Assembly: GCA_944388145.1 (NCBI GenBank)
Contig: CALXHQ010000002.1
Coordinates: 124,001 to 188,000, forward strand
Origin: an uncultured Gemmiger sp.
GTDB taxonomy: Bacteria > Bacillota > Clostridia > Oscillospirales > Ruminococcaceae
Direction: 5' to 3'
Length of the DNA: 64,000 bases
Shown here: positions 51,293 to 60,148 of the stretch, in pieces
Position numbering within the stretch: position 1 is the stretch's first letter
Layout of the letters: each line of letters opens with the position of its first letter
Notes under the pieces: model-generated
The model's database searches: none
Told to the model about the DNA's origin: nothing
Seen by the model: the letters and a program-made list of their open reading frames with translations, nothing else
Program-made: the position numbers and the translations under genes

Positions 51293-51865
51293 TCAGGCCG
51301 TTCGCTCCCACATATAGTAGGCTTTGTAGGGAGGCATAAGCGTTTGCGCATCCGTTTGTCCCCCGAGTGGTGTGCATACGTTGGAAGATTCCAGACTGGA
51401 ATATGACGGCAGCCCAGGCATCTGAGAGCCGGAATAGTAATCCCCTTCGACCGTTTCACCTTGCACCAAAGTATTATAGTTGTTGAGCCATGTAAATCCG
51501 ATTTTGGCGTATGCCGCGCTGGACAGTTTATGAGAATGCGTTTTGCTTCCCCCGGCGCTTCCGGCTTCATAGCTGTCACCAGCCGCCAGCAGAAAGCAAT
51601 CCTTGATCTGCGTCCAGCTTGTCCCAGGCCAGCGGGTGGATGGGTTCCCGGCCTTGGAGGTGATGTACACGTCGCCCACGGCGTAGGGGCAATGGCTGTT
51701 CAGCGCCTGGGTCAGCCCCGTTTGTGTCACATAGTCTTTCAGGACCTTGGTCAGCTGTGTCTGGGTCACCAGCCCGCCGATATCCTCCTCCGCGATCTTT
51801 CTCAGCGCCTCATCCACCTGCTGCGGCGTCAGGACGGAAAGGTACTGCTGCAATTCCTCAGGCAT
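51293..51865 (-). CDS. phage tail fibre / collar-like protein
   Basis: 190 residues. Helical N-terminus (about 1-55), then VGDVYITSKAGNPSTRWPGTSWTQIKDCFLLAAGDSY read in parts, the pattern of short tail fibre and gp10/gp12-type collar domains, followed by GSAGGSKTHSHK, whose Gly and His repeats are typical for metal-bound trimeric fibres. The C-terminal half (LPSYSSLESSN, MPPYKAYYMWER) is the usual end for such fibres. Overlaps the upstream small gene by 8 bases. Confidence 0.78.
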   Translation of the reverse strand: MPEELQQYLSVLTPQQVDEALRKIAEEDIGGLVTQTQLTKVLKDYVTQTGLTQALNSHCPYAVGDVYITSKAGNPSTRWPGTSWTQIKDCFLLAAGDSYEAGSAGGSKTHSHKLSSAAYAKIGFTWLNNYNTLVQGETVEGDYYSGSQMPGLPSYSSLESSNVCTPLGGQTDAQTLMPPYKAYYMWERTA

Positions 51866-52079
51866 CCGGCGTCACCTCCGCTTCCGGCTCAAGCCGCTGG
51901 GCAGCAGCGTCCATCAGGGTCTGAACCGCGGCCAGCTCCCCGGTCTGCACGGCCAGGAAGGCTCCCGTGTTGTGCCGGCTGAGGATCTGTCCGTCCACAT
52001 CGACCTCGCTGTAAGTGTATGCCACCCGGGTTCCTTCCGGGGCGGCCATTGCACTGATGCTGGTAATAATTCGTTTCAT
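51858..52079 (-). CDS. small phage protein between tail tip and fibre
   Basis: 73 residues, mixed alpha/beta, starting KRIITSISAMAAPEGTRVAYTYSEVD and ending in an acidic tail (RLEPEAEVTPDA). GGAGG precedes the ATG; its start overlaps the tail-tip stop and its end overlaps the fibre start, which indicates a coupled, real gene. I recognise no family. Confidence 0.65.
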   Translation of the reverse strand: MKRIITSISAMAAPEGTRVAYTYSEVDVDGQILSRHNTGAFLAVQTGELAAVQTLMDAAAQRLEPEAEVTPDA

Positions 52080-54259
52080 TGCTGTACCTCCATCAAAATT
52101 TCCATGGCCTCGCGTTCGCCGTCCAGAATGTCCGCAAGGGCCCGCTCAACCGCCGGGTCGCTTTCCACCGGCGTCGTTGCAGCACTCTCCGGCGCATACA
52201 GCGCGCCCATGTCTGCCTGCACCCCGATGCACATCCAGTCAAACCGGCTGCCGGGCTGTCCGTGGACCAGTGCCCCCCAATCGGTGCGCTCCACCCAAAA
52301 GCTGCCGGGGCCATCCACCGGCGTCACCAGCCAGCGCACCGCCTGCCGCAGACAGATACCCGCAGCATACTGCTGGCTGAAACAGACCGGGCAGACCCCG
52401 TCCTCGCCGATGGTCCCGCCGCCCCAGTCGCAGAAGGCCGGTTCCGGGCTTTCCATGGCCGCAAAGGCCAGGTTTCCCAGCGGCGTGCGCACCACGCGGT
52501 TTTTGCTGCCCCAGACGCTCAGGTCCCGTGCGGAGATACTGCCGGAAACGCCCAACTGGCCATTGGTGTTGGTCAGGTCCACATGGAGCGTGTTGAAGGC
52601 CGCCTGGCTGCTGACCTGGTCCACCTGCATCCCCAGATAGCTGCTGGGTGTGGCACTGTTCACCCAACCGTACCGGGTATAGCGGCTGTTGGCGCCCAGG
52701 TAACTGGTACCGTACACGCTGTACAGCACACCGGTCAGGTAGTTGTCCACGTACCAGTTGACCCGGTTGGCATTGATCTCAAACCGGGTGCCGGCGCTGG
52801 GGCCTGACCGGATGTAACCGTTGACCAGGTTGTACTCGGTGTTGCCGCTCTCCGCCTCAATCACACCGGTGACAATGTTGTCGCCGTTGATGACCGAAGT
52901 GCCCGACCCGGACAGATCCGCAAAGGTCACCATGCCCTCAAAGGTAATGTCCGTGCTGGACAGTTCAATCCCATTGGCTGAAATGCTCAGCCGGCTGCTG
53001 TCACCGTCGTTCTCAGCGGTCAGGGTGATGCCGTCCACCGTCTGTTCCAGCCGGGTCATATCGCCGGCCAGGTCGCTGGCGGTGACCTTCAGCCCGTCCA
53101 CATCGGCCTTGACTTCCAGCAGTTTGCCCTGCAGGTTTTGGTATTTCTGCTCGTTGACGGCAGTGGTGGAATCCCGCCCGGCGTTGCCGGTGGCTGACAG
53201 GGCGGCAGCCTGCCCCGCGATGCGCCGCTGCATCACCGGCATGCGCATGGCATGACCGTGGGCGTCCGTCACGATGAGGATCTGCCCCGGAGCCGGTGGT
53301 TCGGCCAGAAGCAGCAGCTCTGCCTCTGCCGGTGTGTAGGTCAGCCCCTGCATACCCGTATATATAGCCTGTACCACCGGCCGCAGCGTCTCGGCTGTGG
53401 CCGTAGTCAAAAGCAGGTTGCCCTGGAGTACCAGCGTGTTGGTGCCGGTCTCATCCGGCGGGTAGATCACGCCCACGTCATCGTCAGACTGACGGATCTG
53501 CACCTTGTCGATCACCGGCACCAGGTAATCCTCATAGCGCAGTCCACCGGTGACATATGCCGCGCGGGGCTGGCCAAAAGTCCACACTTCGCCGCCGGCA
53601 CAGGTAAAAATCTGTCCGGACAGGTTCAGCGCCATTGGCACCGTTTCTGCGCCCGGTCCCACCCCCTGCAGCGCGCTCTCGCTGTACCAGCCAAACTCCA
53701 GATGTCCGTCCGGCGTCATGCGGGCGAACCGGCAGGCGGCCTGCGCCGCCCACTGGATCAGCTGGCGGCCGGTCAGATCATCGGCGTAGAAGGCAGCAAT
53801 CTGGTAGCCCGCGTTGGGCAGGGCGTCCAGCGTGCCGCCGGCCAGCACCACGCCGCACTGGGCGCAGACGGCCCGGATGAAGGCCGTCAGGCTCATGGGG
53901 AAAGCCCCCTGCTGTTCCCGCAGCCAGGGCGACAGGTCTTTGTCGAAGAGCGTCATACGGTCGTAGGCTGTGACCTTGATGACATTGGCGCTGACCCTCT
54001 CCGGCTTCTCGGCCAGAAAGATCCCCTCCTGCGTCTCGGCGCCGGACGCGGTGTCAACGCGGGCCAGTGTGATCTCAGTTCCCTGGGCGATGGCCAGGGC
54101 GTTCCCCGGCGCCCACAGCTCGATCTCGGCGCAGGCCGCGCAGGCCGCCCCCGGGCACAGGTCGGTCTGGTCGCTGACCTGCTCGGTCAGCGTGACGCTG
54201 CGGATGGCCCCCGAGTCCAGCACGGTGCCATCCGGCAGCGTCAGTTTATGTGCAAGCAA
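52076..54259 (-). CDS. phage tail-tip / antireceptor protein
   Basis: 727 residues, starting at TTG (54257-54259) behind GGGGGTG. The N-terminal 350 residues resemble the baseplate hub / Tal-type tail proteins (VTAYDRMTLFDKDLSPWL, FIRAVCAQCGVVL, LTGRQLIQWAAQAA, HAMRMPVMQR). A coiled-coil region follows (LLEVKADVDGLKVTASDLAGDMTRLEQTVDGI in parts), then beta-rich repeats (ITFEGMVTFADLSG, GDNIVTGVIEAESGN) as in receptor-binding parts. Near the C-terminus CPVC with a later Cys could bind zinc. It is the probable host-contact protein. Confidence 0.8.
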   Translation of the reverse strand: MLAHKLTLPDGTVLDSGAIRSVTLTEQVSDQTDLCPGAACAACAEIELWAPGNALAIAQGTEITLARVDTASGAETQEGIFLAEKPERVSANVIKVTAYDRMTLFDKDLSPWLREQQGAFPMSLTAFIRAVCAQCGVVLAGGTLDALPNAGYQIAAFYADDLTGRQLIQWAAQAACRFARMTPDGHLEFGWYSESALQGVGPGAETVPMALNLSGQIFTCAGGEVWTFGQPRAAYVTGGLRYEDYLVPVIDKVQIRQSDDDVGVIYPPDETGTNTLVLQGNLLLTTATAETLRPVVQAIYTGMQGLTYTPAEAELLLLAEPPAPGQILIVTDAHGHAMRMPVMQRRIAGQAAALSATGNAGRDSTTAVNEQKYQNLQGKLLEVKADVDGLKVTASDLAGDMTRLEQTVDGITLTAENDGDSSRLSISANGIELSSTDITFEGMVTFADLSGSGTSVINGDNIVTGVIEAESGNTEYNLVNGYIRSGPSAGTRFEINANRVNWYVDNYLTGVLYSVYGTSYLGANSRYTRYGWVNSATPSSYLGMQVDQVSSQAAFNTLHVDLTNTNGQLGVSGSISARDLSVWGSKNRVVRTPLGNLAFAAMESPEPAFCDWGGGTIGEDGVCPVCFSQQYAAGICLRQAVRWLVTPVDGPGSFWVERTDWGALVHGQPGSRFDWMCIGVQADMGALYAPESAATTPVESDPAVERALADILDGEREAMEILMEVQQ

Positions 54260-54271
54260 TGGCTCACCCCC

Positions 54272-54640
54272 TCAGCACTGGATGATGTTGAATTTATAGT
54301 TTTTGTACAGCCCGCCCCGGCTTTTCAGCACAATGCTGGTCTTGGAGCAGTAGGCGGTGACGCTGTGGCTTTGCCCGTCACTGCCCACATACCCGAAGGA
54401 AAACTCCGCCTTGCCGGCAAACAATCCTTCCAGATAGGCGTAGTCCTCCCGGTCCAGCAACGCATAGCTGAACCCGAAGGTTACCACCTTTTCGCGCACC
54501 ACGATGCGGTGCATGACGCCGTCCTCGGTGCGGCCTGAGTCGCTGGCGTCCAGGTCAGAGAAGCTCAGCTCGGCCTCCTCGTCCGGCTCCAGCATGGGCC
54601 TGCCGTCGATGGTGTACTGGCTGCTGTAACTGCGGATCAA
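54272..54640 (-). CDS. phage tail protein, probable distal tail component
   Basis: 122 residues from TTG at 54640, which overlaps the tape-measure stop (TTGA) behind GGAGG. Beta-rich (GFSYALLDREDYAYLEGLF, FSFGYVGSDGQSHSVTAYC). It sits between tape measure and tail tip, the slot of the distal tail protein (Dit), but is shorter than typical Dit proteins (200 or more residues). I recognise no exact family. Confidence 0.65.
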   Translation of the reverse strand: MIRSYSSQYTIDGRPMLEPDEEAELSFSDLDASDSGRTEDGVMHRIVVREKVVTFGFSYALLDREDYAYLEGLFAGKAEFSFGYVGSDGQSHSVTAYCSKTSIVLKSRGGLYKNYKFNIIQC

Positions 54641-56031
54641 TAGGTCACACCTCCCGTGATAACCGCCTGCCGGCTGTTGTAGCGGCGCACCGCCCGGCCG
54701 ATGACCTCGTCGCCGATGACCACACCGCCGCCGTTTTCCCGGATGGCGTCAATGATCTGCTGGGCGGCGGTCAGCACCGCGTCCACCACATCGCCGTTGG
54801 CATCGCTGACTGCCTGGGCAATGGCCGACTGCGGCGCCGCAATCTCCGGGTCGCTGGACGCGCCCGCATACTCGCCCATCATGGCAAGCGTCGGCTGGCG
54901 GATCACGCCGCCGGACGCCAGGTACGGGATCTGCGGGGCGGTGACCGGGTTCAGCGAAAAGCCGAACTGTTTGCCGCCCAACAGCGGCACCCAGTCCGGC
55001 ACCGTCAGCTGCAGCCGGTTCAGCATCCCGATGGCCCCGTTCACCCCCGCAGTGATGGCCTGGATCATGCTGTTCACCAGCCCGATCACCACATTCACCG
55101 CGCCGCGCACGGTGTTCTGGATGCCGTCCCAGACATTGCGCAGGGTATTCTGCACGGTAGCCCAGGCCGCCGCCCAGTTTCCGGCAAAGACATTGCGCAC
55201 AAACTCCAGCACGCCGGAAAAAGCCTGCTGCGCGGTTCCCACTGCGTCCTGCATGACCATGGCGGCCCCCTGCACGGCGGTGGCCGCCCCCGTCATCAGC
55301 GTGGTCCAAAGGGGTGCCAGCACCGTGCTGATCCAGGTCCAAAAGACCTGCAGCACATTGGTCCAAAAATTCATGACCTGCCCCGTCAGGGTGGCGATCA
55401 GTCCCGTTACCTGCTCGCCCAGCGGCAGCAGCACACTTTCCCACAGCAGCTGCAGCCCGGACTGGATGGCGGTAAGCACCGGCTGTCCAAAGACGGTCCA
55501 GGCGTTTTGCAGGCCATTCATTACCCATTCCCAAACTTGGCGGATGGCCTCAAACACCGGGCGGATCATGGTCCAGGCGGCATTCACCGCCTGCTGGATC
55601 TGCGTCCAGGCAGACAGCCAGGCCGCCACCGCAGGGGTCAACCGCGCCACAAACTGGCTCCACATCATGCCGATGGCCTGCCGCAGCGCCTGCACCGCAG
55701 CGGTCAGCCCGGCCACCCCTTGAACCGTCAGCTTTCCGCCGGAGCCGCCGCTTTCCCGCCCGCCGGAGCTGTCACTTTCCTGCCGGATGGCCGGCAGCCG
55801 CTCCAGTTCATCAAAGGACGCCGCATACCGGGCGGCGCTGGCCGCCGCGCGGGCGGTGGCCCGGGCGGTGCGGGTGGCTGCCGCAGCCGCCGTGCGCATT
55901 GCCGCGGCCGCCCCGTCAGACAGGCGTTTCAGGCTGTCCAGATTTTCTGCCGCCTCACCGGTAGCGCGCAGCAGGTCCCTCGCCTCATCCACCGTGCGGC
56001 TGCCGGGCAGTTGTTCCATTTCCGTTGCCAT
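54637..56031 (-). CDS. phage tail tape measure protein (short)
   Basis: 464 residues from the ATG at 56031 (AGGAGGAG upstream). Ala-rich helical N-terminus (about 35-75), then repeated amphipathic segments rich in Trp (WLSAWTQIQQAVNAAWTMI, VWEWVMNGLQNAWTVF, FWTNVLQVFWTWI), typical of tape-measure proteins, and a C-terminal GGVIRQPTLAMMGEYAG motif with EIAAPQ common to tape-measure ends. At about 1.5 angstrom per residue this predicts a tail near 70 nm, on the short side for a siphovirus. Overlaps the downstream gene. Confidence 0.85.
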   Translation of the reverse strand: MATEMEQLPGSRTVDEARDLLRATGEAAENLDSLKRLSDGAAAAMRTAAAAATRTARATARAAASAARYAASFDELERLPAIRQESDSSGGRESGGSGGKLTVQGVAGLTAAVQALRQAIGMMWSQFVARLTPAVAAWLSAWTQIQQAVNAAWTMIRPVFEAIRQVWEWVMNGLQNAWTVFGQPVLTAIQSGLQLLWESVLLPLGEQVTGLIATLTGQVMNFWTNVLQVFWTWISTVLAPLWTTLMTGAATAVQGAAMVMQDAVGTAQQAFSGVLEFVRNVFAGNWAAAWATVQNTLRNVWDGIQNTVRGAVNVVIGLVNSMIQAITAGVNGAIGMLNRLQLTVPDWVPLLGGKQFGFSLNPVTAPQIPYLASGGVIRQPTLAMMGEYAGASSDPEIAAPQSAIAQAVSDANGDVVDAVLTAAQQIIDAIRENGGGVVIGDEVIGRAVRRYNSRQAVITGGVTY

Positions 56032-56404
56032 TGTCTCCTCCTCTCGGCCTTGCTGCCGGCGCAAACAGCTTTTCCAGCGCAGCCTGCAATCCCCGTTGCC
56101 TGCGGCGGATCTGCGGCGCCCCCCCTGCTGCCCGCCCGGCCAGAAAATGTCTCCATTGTGCCCTTGCCCGCTGCTGCCAGGGCGTCAGCCTGCGCAGCAC
56201 CGCCGGGTCGTGCTCGGTGCGCACCGCTACCAGATGCCCCAGCGGCGTGCCGTCCATCAAACCGGCCACCAGGGTCAGCCACTCGGGCCAGGGCATTTCC
56301 CGCTGGGCGGCGGGTAGCACACCGTACTGGGCCGCCACGCTCTGCAAAATCACCCGCTCGTCATACACCAGGTCATAGCCGGTCTCGGCAGCCTGGTCAG
56401 GCAT
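55985..56404 (-). CDS. phage tail assembly chaperone, second frame (gp15/GT-like)
   Basis: 139 residues. TGYDLVYDERVILQSVAAQYGVLP, EWLTLVAGLMDGTPLGHLVAVR and RRLTPWQQRARAQWRHF resemble the downstream chaperone frame found between tail tube and tape measure in many phages. The ATG at 56404 overlaps the stop of the upstream chaperone (ATGCCTGA). The same frame stays open for another 114 bases upstream inside the first chaperone, so a programmed frameshift product is possible. C-terminus is rich in Arg and Gly/Asn and overlaps the tape measure start. Confidence 0.7.
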   Translation of the reverse strand: MPDQAAETGYDLVYDERVILQSVAAQYGVLPAAQREMPWPEWLTLVAGLMDGTPLGHLVAVRTEHDPAVLRRLTPWQQRARAQWRHFLAGRAAGGAPQIRRRQRGLQAALEKLFAPAARPRGGDNGNGNGTTARQPHGG

Positions 56405-56723
56405 TGTCTCTTGCCTGGCGAAATCGCCGCTGCACCGTCTCCGCCTCCTCGCCGGTGACGGCGGCCAGCACCAGAGTAAACAGCGCCTGCACCGCCGGGT
56501 AGGGCAGGTTGCGGGCATCCAGCTCCCGCTGCGCCGCCTCGCCCAAAGCCAGTTTCAGCGCCCGGGCCATCTGTCCGGCGGGGTCGGCAGCGGGGTCCTC
56601 CATCGCCCGCTGAATTTCCATCACGGTTTTCTGCCGGTTGTCCACCGGGTAGACCTTGTCCCCCACGCGGATCTCCGGCACCTCGGTCAGCAGCTTGTCG
56701 TCCAGGGTATACAGCTTTGCCAT
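56397..56723 (-). CDS. phage tail assembly chaperone, first frame
   Basis: 108 residues: YTLDDKLLTEVPEIRVGDKVYPVDNRQKTVMEIQRAM read in parts, then a helical C-terminus with LKLALGEAAQRELDARNL and VQALFTLVLAAVTGEEAE. Length, position after the major tail protein and before the tape measure, and overlap with the next gene fit the gpG-type chaperone. GGAGGAGAC precedes the ATG. Confidence 0.7.
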   Translation of the reverse strand: MAKLYTLDDKLLTEVPEIRVGDKVYPVDNRQKTVMEIQRAMEDPAADPAGQMARALKLALGEAAQRELDARNLPYPAVQALFTLVLAAVTGEEAETVQRRFRQARDNA

Positions 56724-56891
56724 GTTGTCTCCTCCTTCTCCCGGGATGCATCACTATTTCCAAACACTTTGGATCCTTTCAGTTTTTCCACAATTTCCCG
56801 CCCCGTTCCCTCCGGCGGCCCGGTTCCGGGCGGTTCGCCGGCACACCGCGGCCGGGGACGTTCCCCGCCGGGCGTTTCACACAGATCCCGT

Positions 56892-57335
56892 TTACACCGC
56901 GGGGGTGTAGGTGGGCTTTCCGTCGCTGTGCACCTCGAACTCCAGTACCGCCACGTCGGTGGCATCCCCGCCGCCGGGGTTGGTCACACTCAGCACACAG
57001 TCAAAAGCCAGCTTGGCCCCATCGGGAAATTCCCACTCAAATTTTGTGTCACAGTCCGCACCGGTTCCCCAGGCGTTCTCGGCCACATAGTCATTGCCCG
57101 GGTCACCGATCTCCCGCTTGCCGGACAGGGTGATGGTCAGGCTTTTGCCGGTGACCATACGGCGGGTCCAGCCCTCCGCCTCCATGGGGTTCCACTCTTC
57201 CACATTGCCGTCGATCTCCACACTGAAGGTCTCCAGGCTGGACACCGGCTTCATGGCGTCCGCCTCGCTGTCACGGCCCTCGGTGCCGATCTTGAACTTG
57301 TTCTCAAATACCGGATACACACCTGTTCTTGCCAT
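56892..57335 (-). CDS. phage major tail tube protein
   Basis: 147 residues from the ATG at 57335 with AAGGAG upstream. ARTGVYPVFENKFKIG starts the tube-protein fold, DAMKPVSSLETFSVEIDGNVEEWNPMEAEGW, GKSLTITLSGKREIGDPGNDYV and FEWEFPDGAKLAFDC follow (read in parts), matching TP901-1/phi13-type tail proteins of Firmicutes phages. The 168 bases after it hold GC-rich inverted stretches and no gene. Confidence 0.82.
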   Translation of the reverse strand: MARTGVYPVFENKFKIGTEGRDSEADAMKPVSSLETFSVEIDGNVEEWNPMEAEGWTRRMVTGKSLTITLSGKREIGDPGNDYVAENAWGTGADCDTKFEWEFPDGAKLAFDCVLSVTNPGGGDATDVAVLEFEVHSDGKPTYTPAV

Positions 57336-57398
57336 TTGTTTCACTCCTTTTTGTGTCACGGCGGGTCCGGCCGTCTGCCCTCCATCCCGCCCGCAGCC

Positions 57399-57797
57399 TT
57401 ACTTTTTATAGACCAGCCGCACCCGCAGCTCGTACTCAAACACGCCGTCACCGCCCTTTCCCAGCGGCCGGGGGGCTGCTCCCGGGTCTGCAAACAGCAC
57501 CAGCGTGCCGCCCATCAGCAGGCTGGTTTTGCCGTAAAACAGCCGCCACAGCCGGCGGGCCTCGGCCTCAGCCTCCGGCTGGGCCTTGCCCCAGCGCAAT
57601 ATCAGCCGGGCGGTCATCTCATCCCAGTGGGTACAATCCGGTCCGCCCAGGCAGATGCGCGCCGGCGTCCCCGCATCCCGGCTCACCTCGTACAGGGCCA
57701 GGAACCGCTCCGCCCGGCTGTCCAGGCTGCCAATGCGCACCGCATCGGGCCGGGTGAACTGGGGTGCCAGCCAGGTATACAGATCTTCCAGCGTCAT
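57399..57797 (-). CDS. phage tail terminator / head-tail joining protein
   Basis: 132 residues from the ATG at 57797 behind GGAGG. TLEDLYTWLAPQF, RIGSLDSRAERFLALYEVS, SLLMGGTLVLFADPGAAPRPLGKG and EYELRVRLVYKK match the tail-completion (tail terminator) group found just upstream of tail tube genes in siphoviruses. A small alpha/beta protein, by position the joining ring at the top of the tail. Confidence 0.7.
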   Translation of the reverse strand: MTLEDLYTWLAPQFTRPDAVRIGSLDSRAERFLALYEVSRDAGTPARICLGGPDCTHWDEMTARLILRWGKAQPEAEAEARRLWRLFYGKTSLLMGGTLVLFADPGAAPRPLGKGGDGVFEYELRVRLVYKK

Positions 57798-57808
57798 CGT
57801 TTGCCTCC

Positions 57809-58189
57809 TCACTCCAAAATCAGCCGGGTATAGTTCACGCTGCCGTCGGGGTTGCGGGCGCGGCAGCTCTGCCGGATGCGCCACACCCGGCCCGCCGCCT
57901 GCACTGTACCGGCCAGCACCGTCAATTCCGGGGCAATGTCCCCATCAAACAGCGCTGTACCGCCGCCGCTGACCACCAGCCGCTCGGCGTCAACACTCCG
58001 CCGTGACCCGTCGCCAAAATCCCGGTTGGGGCTGATGCTCTCTGCCGGCTGGCAGTCCAGGCGGCAGCGCCGGGTCACGGTTGCGGCAACGGCCGGGCTT
58101 CCGTCAGGCTGCTCGCCGTCGGTCAGGGTTACCACCGCCTCGGTGCAGCAAAGTTCCGGCCGCACCAGCCGGGGCCAGGGGGCGCTCAC
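57809..58189 (-). CDS. phage head closure / minor capsid protein
   Basis: 126 residues from the GTG at 58189 (GGAGGTGGG upstream), overlapping the stop of the previous connector (GTGA). Beta-rich: CTEAVVTLTDGEQPDGSP, RRCRLDCQPAESISPN, LVVSGGGTALFDGDI, WRIRQSCRARNPDGSVNY. Position and size match the putative minor capsid/head-closure proteins of Firmicutes siphoviruses. Family assignment rests mainly on synteny. Confidence 0.65.
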   Translation of the reverse strand: MSAPWPRLVRPELCCTEAVVTLTDGEQPDGSPAVAATVTRRCRLDCQPAESISPNRDFGDGSRRSVDAERLVVSGGGTALFDGDIAPELTVLAGTVQAAGRVWRIRQSCRARNPDGSVNYTRLILE

Positions 58190-58569
58190 GGTCCCACCTC
58201 CCGGCAGCACAGCCCGGTCAGGGCTAAAAGCTGTGCCATCGCGTCACACACCCCGACTGCCGCTGCGGTCCCGGCAGAGGCAAACTCCATCTGGATGCCG
58301 CCGATGTCATACCGTTTCAGCCCCCGCTGCCAGACTGCACCATCGCCGGCCAGCCAGTCGGCCTGCCGGCAGACGGCCTGCTTCACCAGTTCGGCGCAGC
58401 GGTCGTTCAGCCCGGCCATACCGCCTGCCGCCTCGATGCGTCCCAGTGTCAGCCGGTCAGCATCCCGGCTGGCCATCCACAGAGCGTCGTCCAGCTCACT
58501 GCCGGTGAGCCGCCCGCTGCCGTACAGTGCTTGGTAGTCCTGGGCAGTGGCATAGCTTTCCAGCGCCAT
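58186..58569 (-). CDS. phage head-tail connector protein (gp6-like)
   Basis: 127 residues, all-helical: ATAQDYQALYGSGRLTGSELDDALWMASRDADRLTLGRI, LNDRCAELVKQAVCRQADWL (read in parts). This pattern, with D-A-D-R and a VKQAVCRQADWL helix, is that of the gp6-like connector that binds the portal. GGAGGAG precedes the ATG. It directly follows the capsid gene. Confidence 0.78.
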   Translation of the reverse strand: MALESYATAQDYQALYGSGRLTGSELDDALWMASRDADRLTLGRIEAAGGMAGLNDRCAELVKQAVCRQADWLAGDGAVWQRGLKRYDIGGIQMEFASAGTAAAVGVCDAMAQLLALTGLCCREVGP

Positions 58570-58580
58570 AGCTCCTCCTT

Positions 58581-59522
58581 TCAGTCAACCGCCGCGGTGT
58601 CGGTATCCACAAAAACGCTGTCGATCTTGCCGTCCTTGCCGTTGGGGAAGGTGAACACATCGCTCAGGGCGCGGTTCTGGTAGAGATACCCATCACCCTG
58701 GGGGTGAGCGCCCGGGGCGAAGAAGTAGATGCTGGAAATCTTGGGCACCAGCTTGGTGGTCAGCGGGCTGGCCACCAGCACATTGATCTTGTGGGCGCCG
58801 GCGGCGGGGGCAAAACCGCCGGCCGCACCGGCAAAGTTGAAGGCGTCGTAAAAGACCTCGTCGTCCACCACTTCCATCACGGGCACGCCGTCCAGCTCGG
58901 TGATGCGGGTCTCCACGCCCACGCCGCCGTCAGCCACACGGGTCAGTTCGATGGTGTGGGTCAGCTCGGGGGCCTGCTCCAGCGCGTTCATCACAGCGCT
59001 GGACACATACATGATCAGTGCGCCGCGGGCGCGGTAGCGGCGCAGCTTGCCGGTGGCCAGGATGCCCTTCAGTTTGGCAAAGACCGTATCGGCGGTGTAG
59101 TTGGCAGCGGCAGTCTCGGTGTGGTAGTCGTCCTCGCCTTTGGCCACCGCAGCGGTCTTGGAGAAGAAGAGGGCGTCCGCCTCGGGGGCCGCCTGGGTCT
59201 GCTCAAACACCTTGGAGATGTTCTTCACCGAGGCCGCGGCGTTGGACTCGTCCACATCGGCCTTGTCGATCAAAAACTCCACATCCCGGTCATGGCTGAC
59301 GGTAAAGCTCTTGTCGGTCTGGGTGATCTTGCCGCGGTTCCAGCCGCCGTCGCGGCTGTGGTTTTTGTACCCGGACACCGACATCTGGGTGAAGTGGAAG
59401 GTTTTGGCATCCAGCCAGCGCACATTGGTGGTCACAAAGGGGCCGCACAGGGCATTCTGGGTCATGACCTCCAGCAGTTCCGGCTGCCAGCGGCTGGCGT
59501 AGTTGATGGTATTGTTCGGCAT
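58581..59522 (-). CDS. phage major capsid protein
   Basis: 313 residues. NYASRWQPELLEVMTQNALCGPF, WLDAKTFHFTQMSVSGYKNHSRDGGWNRG, VSHDRDVEFLIDKADVDESN and the C-terminal IYFFAPGAHPQGDGYLYQNRALSDVFTF (read in parts) are typical for coat proteins of gut Firmicutes siphoviruses with HK97 fold and no cleaved N-terminal arm. No protease gene lies in the block, consistent with a scaffold-type assembly. GGAGG precedes the ATG. Confidence 0.86.
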   Translation of the reverse strand: MPNNTINYASRWQPELLEVMTQNALCGPFVTTNVRWLDAKTFHFTQMSVSGYKNHSRDGGWNRGKITQTDKSFTVSHDRDVEFLIDKADVDESNAAASVKNISKVFEQTQAAPEADALFFSKTAAVAKGEDDYHTETAAANYTADTVFAKLKGILATGKLRRYRARGALIMYVSSAVMNALEQAPELTHTIELTRVADGGVGVETRITELDGVPVMEVVDDEVFYDAFNFAGAAGGFAPAAGAHKINVLVASPLTTKLVPKISSIYFFAPGAHPQGDGYLYQNRALSDVFTFPNGKDGKIDSVFVDTDTAAVD

Positions 59523-59548
59523 GGTTTACCTCCTTGTCTGTCTCTCAA

Positions 59549-60067
59549 TCAGCGAAAACGGTTCCACCGCTTGGGTTCGTCCCTGACGGGGGCGGGCCGA
59601 CGGGGATGGTCCTCGGTGTCGGCTCCCAGCCGGAAGCCCCCGGTCCGGCGGGCGCCGGCCTTCCAGCCGGGGTGCCGCGCCAGCACCTGCTCCATGGCTG
59701 CGGTCACCGATTCCTCGGTCACGTCCCCCTGGCTGCGGGCGCCCTGCACCGCCAGTGTCACGGCATCGCCCACCAGCTCGGGGCTGATCCCCGCCGCAAA
59801 GGCGGCCAGGCGGCACCGGGCGTCCAGCAGCTGCTGTTCCAGCGCGGCAATCCGCTGCTGCGGGTCCTCGTCCGGGGCATCCTCCGGCTGCTCCTCCGGG
59901 GCCGTGCCGGGGTCCTCCCCGGTCTGTTTCTTCGGAGCTCCGTCAGCTTCCTCCTCCGGCAGGCCTGCGTCCGGTCCGGCGCCGGGCGCGGGCCGGGCTG
60001 CCGCCTGCCCGCCGCCAGGCCTGCCGTCCGTCGTGCGGCAGGCCTTCTCCTCAGTCTTTCTGCGCAT
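59549..60067 (-). CDS. phage scaffold protein
   Basis: 172 residues from the ATG at 60067 (AAAGGAGAAC). An acidic, Glu/Pro/Gly-rich disordered N-terminus (about 1-68) is followed by a coiled-coil-like helix (QQRIAALEQQLLDARCRLAAFAAG) and a basic C-terminus (RRPAPVRDEPKRWNRFR), the usual layout for scaffolds, where the basic tail binds the coat. Position directly before the capsid gene agrees. Confidence 0.8.
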   Translation of the reverse strand: MRRKTEEKACRTTDGRPGGGQAAARPAPGAGPDAGLPEEEADGAPKKQTGEDPGTAPEEQPEDAPDEDPQQRIAALEQQLLDARCRLAAFAAGISPELVGDAVTLAVQGARSQGDVTEESVTAAMEQVLARHPGWKAGARRTGGFRLGADTEDHPRRPAPVRDEPKRWNRFR

Positions 60068-60148
60068 GTGTTCTCCTTTCCGCCCGTTCGGGCTGTGTGG
60101 TGATAGGGTCGGTTGCCCGCCTGCCCCTCCTGCGGGGAAAGCGGGCAC

